This document shows positions 34,486 through 42,935 of a stretch of DNA of 64,000 nt, one piece after another. Under the pieces are notes generated by a model. The model did not search any database. It saw only the letters and a list, made by a program, of their open reading frames with translations, and had not been told where the DNA came from. Every line of letters begins with the position of its first letter. Within the stretch, counting starts at the first letter, position 1. This DNA is from Lachnospiraceae bacterium (GTDB taxonomy: Bacteria > Bacillota > Clostridia > Lachnospirales > Lachnospiraceae): assembly GCA_015057405.1 (NCBI GenBank), contig SVEK01000011.1, positions 17,252 to 81,251 of the forward strand, read 5' to 3'. A program made the position numbers and the translations under genes.

Positions 34486-36251
34486 TACACTGTGCCCCCT
34501 TTCCCAATACCCATCTGAGAATATGCAATCTCTTTGTATACGTCACAGGTTTTCATAAGCTCATCATGAGTACCATATCCTATCATGTTACCCTCTTCCA
34601 TTACAATTATCTTCGTCATATTTTTCACCGAGCTGACACGGCCTGCAACAACAATGCGGCAGCAGTCCGGATAATTGGCACTAAGGTTCTTTCTTAGTTT
34701 TGCATCCGTAGCATAATCAAGAGCACTTGACGCATCATCAAGTATAAGATACTTTGGATTGGATGCCAGAGCTCTTGCAATAAGAATCCTCTGTCTCTGA
34801 CCACCACTAAGATTCATTCCCTTAATATCAGCCATATATTCGTATCCCTCCGGAAGACTTTCAATATACGAATCTATCATAGCAGTTTTTGCGGCACGTT
34901 TAATTTCTTCCATACTAATATCACGTCCGAAGCGAATATTATCAGCAATAGTATCATTAAATATTGTGTCATTTTGTAATACAATACCGACATTTTTGCG
35001 AACCTCATCAAGACTCATATCCCTGATGTTAGTGCCATCCATGAGAATACTTCCTTTTTCCGCCTCATAAAATGCCATAATAAGACTTAGGATAGTAGTT
35101 TTTCCACTTCCTGTTGAACCAATTATTCCTAATGATTCTCCTCTGTCAATCTCAAATGATATGTCGTTAACACTAAACCCCGAATCATTCACACCGTAAT
35201 TAAAACTAACATTATCAAACACAAGCGCCGGCATATCATCTTTCTGAGTATTATCTTCACAGGTTTCGTTGTTTCCTTCACGGAATTCAAGTTTATATCT
35301 GTTACTCTCATCTGACAATGCAAGCACAGATGCAATTCTGTCAGCAGATGCTCCGGCTTTTGAATATATCATGAACACTCTTCTTATACCCATAACTGCG
35401 AATGTTATCATGTTAAAATAGGTTAAAAAGGCAAGTATTACACCAACTTCCATGTTACCCTGATTAACTCTGTAAGCACCAATCAAAACAACTATCGCCA
35501 ATCCCACATTTAAAAATAAGGTTATAAGAGAACTTGGAATTGCCATAATCATTCCCGCATGAATATCAGCTTTAGTAAGTTCTTCGCTGGCACATTCAAA
35601 TCTTTTGATTTCATATTCTTCTCTTGAAAGCCCCTTTACCACACGGATACCGGAAATATTTTCACGCATAATACGAACAATCTGATCTAGTTTTTTCTGA
35701 ACCTGTCTAAAAAGAGGAATACCTTTTTTAGTAATATAAATAACCGTCAACGTCAGAATCGGAACCATACATATAAGTACCAGTGCCAGAACTACATCCA
35801 GTGACAGTGCCACTGTTGTTGCACCTATAAGCATAATCGGAGACCTGACTCCAAGTCTTTGAATCATCCCCAAAAACGACTGCACATTATACGAATCTGA
35901 TGTCATCTCAGAAATAAGTGAAGGCAGACTTACTGAGTCAAAAGATTCACTTTTAAGATATATTGTTTTACGAAACAAGTCCTGTCTGATATTTCTTGTA
36001 GCATCCCGGGCGGTTGCCGTGGCAACTCTGTTTCCCCATATATTAAACTGCCTTGCAAGAAATGCCAATACGATCATCGCCGCTCCCATTAAAAGAACAA
36101 TCTGAATATTCTTAGCAGGTGCTGCCACATCAATCATATATTCTAATATGTACGGAATAAGCAATTCGAATACAACTGCAAAAAATTTAAGTAACAACGT
36201 TCCTGTTATTCTTTTTTTATAGGGAGACATATATTTTATCATCAGTCCCAT
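34485..36251 (-). CDS. ABC exporter half-transporter with degenerate Walker B and H-loop
   Basis: A 588-aa partner subunit with six membrane helices and a nucleotide-binding domain. Walker A is GSTGSGKTT and the signature is canonical (NLSGGQRQR). Walker B ends LDDASSALD with Asp in place of the catalytic Glu, and the switch histidine is replaced by Gly (VAGRVSSV). Its own ATP site is thus the non-hydrolysing one, and it pairs with the noncanonical signature of the other subunit. I start at the ATG at 36251, with AGGAAA upstream, rather than the in-frame TTG two codons earlier. A TM2 protein gene lies 21 bases upstream. Confidence 0.9.
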   Translation of the reverse strand: MGLMIKYMSPYKKRITGTLLLKFFAVVFELLIPYILEYMIDVAAPAKNIQIVLLMGAAMIVLAFLARQFNIWGNRVATATARDATRNIRQDLFRKTIYLKSESFDSVSLPSLISEMTSDSYNVQSFLGMIQRLGVRSPIMLIGATTVALSLDVVLALVLICMVPILTLTVIYITKKGIPLFRQVQKKLDQIVRIMRENISGIRVVKGLSREEYEIKRFECASEELTKADIHAGMIMAIPSSLITLFLNVGLAIVVLIGAYRVNQGNMEVGVILAFLTYFNMITFAVMGIRRVFMIYSKAGASADRIASVLALSDESNRYKLEFREGNNETCEDNTQKDDMPALVFDNVSFNYGVNDSGFSVNDISFEIDRGESLGIIGSTGSGKTTILSLIMAFYEAEKGSILMDGTNIRDMSLDEVRKNVGIVLQNDTIFNDTIADNIRFGRDISMEEIKRAAKTAMIDSYIESLPEGYEYMADIKGMNLSGGQRQRILIARALASNPKYLILDDASSALDYATDAKLRKNLSANYPDCCRIVVAGRVSSVKNMTKIIVMEEGNMIGYGTHDELMKTCDVYKEIAYSQMGIGKGGTV

Positions 36252-36272
36252 AATCAAGTTTCCTTTCTATCC

Positions 36273-36500
36273 TTACAATAAAGGCATTCCGTCTGCGTCT
36301 GTTTTTACTCTTCCGCATAATACGGTTATTCCGTCTATGATTCCCCATAAACCTCCTACCCCTAATGTTCCTATGGTAACAATAAGCTGAGCTTTTCCCA
36401 CAGACTTATTTCCAAGATAAAAATTATGTGCACCGAATGCTCCCAAAAACAAGCCTAAAAGGCCTGCAACAATACGATATTTGTCCTTATGCATATTCAT
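36273..36500 (-). CDS. TM2-domain small membrane protein
   Basis: A 75-aa protein with a TM2 domain: two helices (VAGLLGLFLGAFGAHNFYLG and GTLGVGGLWGIIDGITVL) joined by a short basic loop containing the typical GxHxFYxG turn. The function of TM2 proteins is not established. GGGAG is eight bases before the ATG at 36500; an in-frame ATG five codons upstream overlaps that ribosome binding site and is less likely. The gene lies just before the ABC exporter pair on the same strand. Confidence 0.8.
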   Translation of the reverse strand: MNMHKDKYRIVAGLLGLFLGAFGAHNFYLGNKSVGKAQLIVTIGTLGVGGLWGIIDGITVLCGRVKTDADGMPLL

Positions 36501-36633
36501 AATCATTGCTCCCATTTATATTATGTACATGACTATAATAATCCAGATTAAACAAAATATCAATCATATGCATTGAAATGCCTTGTTTTTATTGTTAAAA
36601 TGTTACTTAATAAACAGATAGGACGTGCTTAAT

Positions 36634-37073
36634 ATGATATACCTTGTAGAAGACGATAACAATATTAGAGAACTTGTTGTATATACACTTACCCAGCATG
36701 GATTAAATATAATTGGCTTTGAAAAACCAAGTTTTTTTTGGAATGCGATGGAAACAGAACATCCCAAACAAGCGAAGAACGCTTCTTCAAAATAGGTTCC
36801 TTGTATGTAAGTCCTTCCAGACATGAGGTTAAAGTTGACAACAACTACATAATTCTGACCCTTAAAGAATTTGACCTTTTGTGTCTTCTTCTCAGTAATC
36901 AAGGATTAGTTCTTACCAGAGACCGTATTTTTACCAAAGTCTGGGGCTATGCCTTCGACGGCGAAAACAGAACTGTTGATGTTCACATACGCACTCTTCG
37001 TCAAAAACTTGGCGAAGCAGGTAAATATATAAAAACTATCAGAGGCGTTGGATATAAAATTGATATTACCTAA
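36634..37073 (+). pseudogene. OmpR/PhoB-type response regulator, receiver domain deleted and frameshifted
   Basis: From the ATG at 36634 one frame encodes the start of a receiver domain (MIYLVEDDNNIRELVVYTL, with the acidic pair), but it reaches a stop near 36793 after about 53 codons. A second frame, from about 36750 to 37073, encodes an intact OmpR-type winged-helix domain (ILTLKEFDLLCLLLSNQG through IRGVGYKIDIT). About 70 residues holding the phosphoacceptor Asp, Thr/Ser and Lys are missing, and the halves are in different frames near a T8 run. No histidine kinase follows; instead there is a structured repeat. The next gene is a Na/Pi cotransporter, so the regulator may have been PhoB-like, but this is inference. 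An independent short protein with only the winged helix cannot be excluded. Confidence 0.75.
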
Positions 37074-37113
37074 AACACATTGGTGTGGCTTAAATCACAG
37101 TAATAAAAATTTG

Positions 37114-37258
37114 CCGGGAACATAGAATCTCGCTTGCGAGATTCTCCGCCTGCGGCGGGTTGCTTTAGCAACATCTACATCTCCGCCGCAGTGCGATCCT
37201 TAGCGGAGCGTTTTTATTATATAGGAGAGTTCTTTTCGAGAACTTTCCTATATAATAA
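37114..37258. repeat. Structured GC-rich dispersed repeat, copy 1
   Basis: About 145 bp with four successive hairpins: AGAATCTCGC/GCGAGATTCT, GTTGC/GCAAC with a TTTA loop, CTCCGC/GCGGAG, and a long 3' stem TTATTATATAGGA/TCCTATATAATAA enclosing GTTCT/AGAAC. The same layout recurs at 45466-45734 with paired sequence changes. It is much more GC-rich than its surroundings and directly follows the response-regulator remnant. Confidence 0.8.
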
Positions 37259-37285
37259 AGGGGTTGTCGAAAAAAACAACCCCTT
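37258..37285 (-). terminator. Terminator of the Na/Pi cotransporter gene
   Basis: A 10-bp stem, AAGGGGTTGT/ACAACCCCTT, with an 8-base loop 31 bases after the minus-strand stop, followed on that strand by TATTATAT. It abuts structured repeat copy 1. Confidence 0.65.
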
Positions 37286-37315
37286 CTGCAATATTCAAAA
37301 TCCAAATATTTTATT

Positions 37316-39115
37316 CTAAAATTTTATAGTTTCAAGCGGCGCAAGATACTGTTCTTTTCTGTTTTCATGCTCAGCATTATACATTTCATCACCATATGCA
37401 TGAAGTTCCTGAAGATAAAGATGATGATTTTTCATAATTTCTTCATTGTTCTTACTAAGCATAAGCATTGCGATGCTTGAACACTGATCCGCAGCACGTT
37501 CAAAATATGTAAGCATGTCCATGAAAATCAAACCTGATTTTACCGAGCATATTCCCTGACAAAGACGTGCCGTATGTCTATTTTTAAGAAGTAGTACCAT
37601 ATCATCAATAACTTCCTCTAAAGGCTCAATACGACGTGCAATATAATCATTTTCATTTTCAAGTGCTTCAACTGTAAGTCTGAGTATTTCCTGAACAGCA
37701 TCACCAAGAATATCCATCTCTTTTTGTGCACTCTCTGAGAACACAAGATCAGCATCACTCATTTTCTTTGCCATCTCATCAAAGTTAGTAGCATAATCAC
37801 CAATTCTTTCAAGGTCTCTTATACACTGCATAAGTATATTATGCTGACGTTTATCACCTTCCAGTTCAATATTGTCTGATAAAGCAATCAGATAATTATC
37901 TGCACAATCTGTAAAGTAATCAAGTTTTTCTTCACCTTCATTTATTTTTTCAGCTCTTGCCTCATCATACTTCTTAAATTGCTCAAGACTAAGTTCAATA
38001 TTATCTTTTGCAATTCCTGCCATTGAAACAGCAAATTTTGTCACTTCTCCGAGAGCAACCGCCGGTGCAATCATTAATTTTTTGTCGAGTGCCAAAAGTT
38101 CAGGATACGTAACCTCTTCTTCTATATCATCCTTAACGAATTTACATGCAATCTTAACAAGTATATTAACAAACGGAATCAACGCAACCGCAGTAATCAA
38201 ATTAAATATAGTCTGAAAATCCGCTATTGCACCACTATTAGCCGTGCTGTCCCATAACCCCGGGAAATAACCAAGCTTCTGTATAATAGTCATTGCAATC
38301 ATAAATGCAATTGTTCCGACCGAATTAAACACTATATGTACAATACCTGTTCGTTTTGCGTCTTTTGATGAACCGATTGAACAAACGAGTGCTGTTGTTA
38401 CACAAGTTCCGAGATTAATACCCATGATAATCGGATATACCAAGCTAAACGTCATATCACCGGTTGATGACAAAGCCTGAAGTATACCAACCATCGCAGA
38501 TGAACTTTGCACAATAACCGTAAGTACCAGTCCGACAACAATACCAAGCAACGGAGCACTACTAAAATATGACAGTACATTTTTAAATGTTTCTGAACCT
38601 GATAATGGTTCAACTGCATCCGTCATTGTTATAAGTCCCATAAAGAGAATACCAAAACCAAGTGCTATTATTCCTACATTCTTACTTGCTTCCTTCTTCA
38701 CAAACATTACAAGTATAATACCTATAACCAGCGCAATAGGTGCAAGCGTATCAGGTTTGAAAAATGTAAGAATAGACGCTCCTGACGAATCTATATCCAT
38801 AAGACGGATAAGCTGAGCTGTCACCGTTGTACCGATATTAGCACCCATAACAATACTTACAGCCTGTCTAAAGCTAAGAATTCCTGCTCCAATAAGTCCG
38901 ACCGTTAATACTATGGTTGCCGTAGAACTTTGAATGACTGCCGTTACAAGAGTACCTGTAAGAACACCCATAATAGTGTTGTGCGTAAGTCTACCAAGAA
39001 CCTTTTTAAGTGCGTTTCCAGACCCCTGCTTAAGACCATCCCCCATAATTTCCATTCCGTAGAGGAACATTGCCAGTCCGCCAAGGAGTTTAATCGTTGT
39101 TAAAATAACGTCCAT
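37316..39115 (-). CDS. Na/Pi cotransporter family protein with PhoU-like C-terminal domain
   Basis: A 599-aa membrane protein. The N-terminal 310 residues contain the inverted-repeat NptA/PNaS core, with the duplicated QSSSA-type motifs (AVIQSSTATIVLTVGLIGAG and VIVQSSSAMVGILQAL) and about eight or nine helices. The C-terminal 240 residues are helical and PhoU-like (RQHNILMQCIRDLERIGDYATNFDEM). Such proteins import or balance phosphate using sodium. GGAGAG precedes the ATG. A decayed OmpR-type regulator lies downstream in the opposite orientation. Confidence 0.9.
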   Translation of the reverse strand: MDVILTTIKLLGGLAMFLYGMEIMGDGLKQGSGNALKKVLGRLTHNTIMGVLTGTLVTAVIQSSTATIVLTVGLIGAGILSFRQAVSIVMGANIGTTVTAQLIRLMDIDSSGASILTFFKPDTLAPIALVIGIILVMFVKKEASKNVGIIALGFGILFMGLITMTDAVEPLSGSETFKNVLSYFSSAPLLGIVVGLVLTVIVQSSSAMVGILQALSSTGDMTFSLVYPIIMGINLGTCVTTALVCSIGSSKDAKRTGIVHIVFNSVGTIAFMIAMTIIQKLGYFPGLWDSTANSGAIADFQTIFNLITAVALIPFVNILVKIACKFVKDDIEEEVTYPELLALDKKLMIAPAVALGEVTKFAVSMAGIAKDNIELSLEQFKKYDEARAEKINEGEEKLDYFTDCADNYLIALSDNIELEGDKRQHNILMQCIRDLERIGDYATNFDEMAKKMSDADLVFSESAQKEMDILGDAVQEILRLTVEALENENDYIARRIEPLEEVIDDMVLLLKNRHTARLCQGICSVKSGLIFMDMLTYFERAADQCSSIAMLMLSKNNEEIMKNHHLYLQELHAYGDEMYNAEHENRKEQYLAPLETIKF

Positions 39116-39225
39116 TGCATACTCTCCATCTCAGTATTTTTCTTAAATTAAAAAGCCTCACATTTGACATTCTACAATATAAGATGATTTATGACAAGAA
39201 AAATATTTTGGACTTGCAATGTAGT

Positions 39226-40527
39226 TTATTTCAATAATTTCTTTAAAAAGCTTCCCTTCACATTGTTATAGAATAACTGATTCTTATACAGTTTTCCTGA
39301 ATACAATGCAACCGCTACCGTAAATACTATTAACAGTGCAAGATATCCGATTCCGACTAACAGGCTTACATTTCCGAGAAGCATACTGCCCGGTATCATA
39401 AATGCACCTGTAAACGGAACTGCATGAAGTATAATGCTAATCACTTCGCTGTCAATTCCCTGCAACGGAAGCATATAAGACAACAGGAATGAAACAATGA
39501 CAAACATCTGGAAAACTGCATTAGCAGATGCCAGTTCTTCTGCCTTAGAAGCAACAGATGAAATCATTCCTGCCACTATACAGTAGAACGCGAACCCAAC
39601 GATTAGTGCTAATACCGAAAGTATGATAACCGGTGCCGAAAATGCTAAGTCTTTGCCAGCTTCACGAATCAAATCAACAGCATTGAATACCACATTGGAA
39701 TACCCAGGATTCATATTCCTTGCAACAACATCACCTATAAAAATACCGCTTACAATACCGATAACCCACATGGATATCTGGAGTACGGCAATTGATACGA
39801 TAGCAATAATCTTTCCCGCAATTAGTTCTACCGGCTTAACTGTCACAAGAAGAGTTTCCATAAGCTTAGAAACTTTTTCAGATATTACAATATTGCCAAT
39901 TGTCTGACCATACAAAATAATCATGATATACAAAACAAATACAATAATCAAAGGACCAAACATCTGAATAAGTTCTGCTCCAAGACCTGCGTCCTTATCT
40001 CCTTCGGTAATGTGAGAAACTTCTACCGGCATAAGTGCTGTCATAACCTGTTCCTCTGTTGCCTCACCCTCATTTGACTTCATAACTGCGTCTATAGTTC
40101 TGAGCTGCTCAACATATACAGCAAGCATATCTCCCATAGCCGACAACTCATCTGTGTCTATTTTGGACTTCTTTGCAACACTAACATTGACTGAATATTC
40201 CTCGTCATTTTCCTTCAAAACAGCAAGAACAGCTTTTGGCGATTTTTTAGGAAGTTCTGTTCCAACCTTAAACTCCACATCAGAATAATACTCCCCTGCC
40301 ATCTGAGCAAATCCTGTAAAATCCAAATAAGTAAGTTCCGTTTGGTTATCAACATAAACAGTCTTTACAACACTCTTGTCAACTGAAGAATCGTCATCCT
40401 CAGATGCCATCATTATGCTCGCAAATATACACAAACCACATATAATAACAGGCAGGATAAATGTAACAAAAGCAAATCCCTTGCCTTTAGTATGCTGTTT
40501 AAAAGTAAAGTTAAATACAGTTAACAT
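39226..40527 (-). CDS. ABC-2 type permease (NatB-like), second subunit
   Basis: A 433-aa permease with one N-terminal helix, a large extracellular domain of about 170 residues, and five or six C-terminal helices, including the EKVSKLMETLLVTVKP segment typical of NatB/YhaP permeases. Its ATG follows the previous stop without a gap (TAAATG), and its GGAGGG lies inside the end of that gene. Together with the next two genes it forms an export system like NatAB or bacteriocin/stress exporters. The substrate is unknown. Confidence 0.87.
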   Translation of the reverse strand: MLTVFNFTFKQHTKGKGFAFVTFILPVIICGLCIFASIMMASEDDDSSVDKSVVKTVYVDNQTELTYLDFTGFAQMAGEYYSDVEFKVGTELPKKSPKAVLAVLKENDEEYSVNVSVAKKSKIDTDELSAMGDMLAVYVEQLRTIDAVMKSNEGEATEEQVMTALMPVEVSHITEGDKDAGLGAELIQMFGPLIIVFVLYIMIILYGQTIGNIVISEKVSKLMETLLVTVKPVELIAGKIIAIVSIAVLQISMWVIGIVSGIFIGDVVARNMNPGYSNVVFNAVDLIREAGKDLAFSAPVIILSVLALIVGFAFYCIVAGMISSVASKAEELASANAVFQMFVIVSFLLSYMLPLQGIDSEVISIILHAVPFTGAFMIPGSMLLGNVSLLVGIGYLALLIVFTVAVALYSGKLYKNQLFYNNVKGSFLKKLLK

Positions 40528-41904
40528 TTATTTGCCCTCCTTTACTCTTCCGTGCCTTATAATATATATAATATCCTTTATTTTGAGGGTAACACCATTG
40601 TAAAACAACATGTACTCATATATTCTCGATGTGACAATAAGAACAAGAACAATACTTATTATGTTAATAACAATCGATGCAATTCCGATATACAACGGAA
40701 CCGAACCCATAATAAGATTAGCCGGCACGGTAAACATTGAGGATAACGGAACTAAACAACATACCATTGCAAATGTACCGGTTAAATGACCTGTTTCATC
40801 AAACAGGTTACTCATAGACAACGCCAGTGACATATATGCACCAACAACCACCAACATTGAAAACATCATTATTCCCTCATTAAGTTCCTCAATCTTACTT
40901 ACTGTCGCTCCCGCAATACTTGCCACAAGCGCAAAGAACAATAATCCTGTAAGAATAATAAGAATCGCAACCACAACATTTCCAATGTTTAATCCCGCAG
41001 AAAGATCAACCAAACCTTCTCCGGATATAAATCCGCTCATTCCCGCAGATATGTTAGTATCCAATACTTCAGAACACACCATAGTTGATGCGACACCGGA
41101 AACAATGACTGCACCAAACTGAATTAAAACGGCACAAAGACCTGCAAGCACTTTTCCGAATACTATTGCCATAGGCTTAATAGTCATCATAAGATATTCA
41201 ACCATTCTGCTGGACTTTTCCACAACAATAGAATTGGCGATGCTGGTACCCGCACTTGTAGTAATGAATGTCAGGAAGGTAATCGCAACTATCCAGATAG
41301 AATATTTTTGCATAAATCCTTCATCATGTCCCGTTTCTTCTCCTGATGCATAAACGTTAACTTCCTTAAGTGCATCCGGCATTGCATCCTCTGAAATAAC
41401 CTTTGACATCTGAAGATCCTTTAAATCATCTGCTATACCGTATGAAATGCTTTGCTGTTCTTCTGATGCATCAAAAGTATCCCATCCGGTTATACATTCC
41501 ACTTCGTATACTCCGTTATTGTTATTAATAACAACAATACATATATCATTGTTATTATTAAGTGTCTTACGAATTTCTTCTATCTTAGAATCTTCAATAT
41601 ACTTTATTTCACAACTATATTCTTTTACCCAGTCTTCAAACTTAGACTCAATATCTTCATCAGCCTTATCATAATTCACATATACGGTATTCAGTTCTTC
41701 AAATTCTTCAACAACTACCGATCCATCAAAGTTTTCTTCAACTGCAACATCATCCGGAGCATTAAAGTAGCCCATAACCGGAAGCCCGATGGCTACAATT
41801 GCGCATAATACCAGTAACGTTGAAATATACGACTTAGCTTTTACTGTCTGTATGAATGTGAAGGAAAATACCTGTTTCCAACCGGTTATATCAATCTTCT
41901 TCAT
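40528..41904 (-). CDS. ABC-2 type permease (NatB-like), first subunit
   Basis: A 458-aa homologue of its downstream neighbour with the same plan: an N-terminal helix (residues about 25-45), an acidic extracellular domain of about 150 residues (rich in Glu/Asp, including AVEENFDGSVVVEEFEEL), and six C-terminal helices. EKSSRMVEYLMMTIKPMAIV is the conserved permease segment. The start overlaps the ATPase gene by 14 bases. Having two different permeases suggests a heterodimeric channel. Confidence 0.87.
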   Translation of the reverse strand: MKKIDITGWKQVFSFTFIQTVKAKSYISTLLVLCAIVAIGLPVMGYFNAPDDVAVEENFDGSVVVEEFEELNTVYVNYDKADEDIESKFEDWVKEYSCEIKYIEDSKIEEIRKTLNNNNDICIVVINNNNGVYEVECITGWDTFDASEEQQSISYGIADDLKDLQMSKVISEDAMPDALKEVNVYASGEETGHDEGFMQKYSIWIVAITFLTFITTSAGTSIANSIVVEKSSRMVEYLMMTIKPMAIVFGKVLAGLCAVLIQFGAVIVSGVASTMVCSEVLDTNISAGMSGFISGEGLVDLSAGLNIGNVVVAILIILTGLLFFALVASIAGATVSKIEELNEGIMMFSMLVVVGAYMSLALSMSNLFDETGHLTGTFAMVCCLVPLSSMFTVPANLIMGSVPLYIGIASIVINIISIVLVLIVTSRIYEYMLFYNGVTLKIKDIIYIIRHGRVKEGK

Positions 41905-42841
41905 GTATACCTCCTACCTTCTCAACAAATATTTCGTGAAGTGACGGCTCTCTTAATTCAAATCTTACAATACTGTGTCCTCCTGCAATCAATGCGCTAA
42001 GGAACTCTCTTGCCTGAGCCTCATTCTTAACTTTTATCATTGTACCATCCGGAGTTTCATTGATTACATTCAGATCAAACTTTTCAATCACATCTGAAAA
42101 ATCATCATCACATTTTATCTCAAGATTAACACGACCATATCCCTTTTTAATCTCGTTAAGGTTACCCTGAACTACTATGTCACCGGATTTGAGTATTGTA
42201 ATGTCTGTACAAAATTCTTCAACAGTTGCCATCTGGTGGCTTGACATTATTATGTATTTGCCTTTGTTAATCTCCTGACGGATGATATCCTTAAACAAAT
42301 CTGTATTAACCGGGTCCAGTCCGCTGATAGGCTCATCAAATATCAGAAGTTCAGGGTCGGCAATAAGTGCTGACATAAGCTGTATCTTCTGCTGATTACC
42401 CTTTGACAACTGTTCAGCTTTCATAGGTTTAGCCTTTTTCTTACTTTTAGCAGGCATAAATTTCTCCGGATAAAGATATTCATCCAGTTCAAGAAGCCTT
42501 GACCAATGAGCAATTCTTTTCTTTGCTTCGTTCTTAGGAACATTTTTAAGTTTAGCAAAATAAAGCAGCTGATCCATAAGAGTGTACTTAGGATATAAAC
42601 CTCTCTCCTCTGCAAGATAACCAACTTCTACCTTAAGAGGGTCAAGCGGTTCTCCCTTCCACAATACTTCGCCGCCGTCTTTGGCAATCATATTGAGTAT
42701 CATTCTTATTGAAGTAGTTTTGCCGGCTCCATTAGTGCCAAGAAGCGCATACACACCCGGTTCCTTCATCTCAAAACTAAGATTGTTTACAACGACCTTC
42801 TCACCGTACTTTTTGTACAAATCTTTTACTACTAATGACAT
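41891..42841 (-). CDS. ABC transporter ATP-binding protein (NatA-like)
   Basis: A 316-aa ATPase with Walker A GTNGAGKTT, signature LSKGNQQK, Walker B LLIFDEP and the H-loop in MSSHQMATVEEF. A C-terminal extension of about 90 residues matches the NatA/YhaQ group (DUF4162-like). It is the first gene of a three-gene operon. A consensus promoter with an overlapping palindrome lies about 60 bases upstream, pointing to regulated expression. Confidence 0.92.
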   Translation of the reverse strand: MSLVVKDLYKKYGEKVVVNNLSFEMKEPGVYALLGTNGAGKTTSIRMILNMIAKDGGEVLWKGEPLDPLKVEVGYLAEERGLYPKYTLMDQLLYFAKLKNVPKNEAKKRIAHWSRLLELDEYLYPEKFMPAKSKKKAKPMKAEQLSKGNQQKIQLMSALIADPELLIFDEPISGLDPVNTDLFKDIIRQEINKGKYIIMSSHQMATVEEFCTDITILKSGDIVVQGNLNEIKKGYGRVNLEIKCDDDFSDVIEKFDLNVINETPDGTMIKVKNEAQAREFLSALIAGGHSIVRFELREPSLHEIFVEKVGGIHEED

Positions 42842-42888
42842 ATTGTTTCTCCCTTCTCGTACTAATTGTCAAAGTTTGCTTTTTAACG

Positions 42889-42930
42889 TTCGTTAGAACG
42901 AATTATATGTAACCGTAATAATTCTGTCAA
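42889..42930 (-). promoter_or_regulatory. Consensus promoter with palindromic operator for the ABC-2 exporter operon
   Basis: On the minus strand TTGACA (42930-42925), a 17-base spacer and TATAAT (42907-42902) match the vegetative consensus exactly. A perfect 14-bp palindrome, TTCGTTCTAACGAA as read on the minus strand (42902-42889), starts at the last base of the -10 and covers the expected transcription start. That position suits a repressor of the TetR or MarR type. No such regulator gene is nearby. Confidence 0.85.
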
Positions 42931-42935
42931 GTCAT

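Noticed and set aside
37134..37319. Open frame with SPPAAGCFSNIYISAAVRS, similar to a frame at 45618 with SPPGLGCVSNIFLSAAVRS
   Set aside because: The similarity comes from the structured DNA repeat that both frames cross. There is no ribosome binding site, and the hairpins better explain the conservation.
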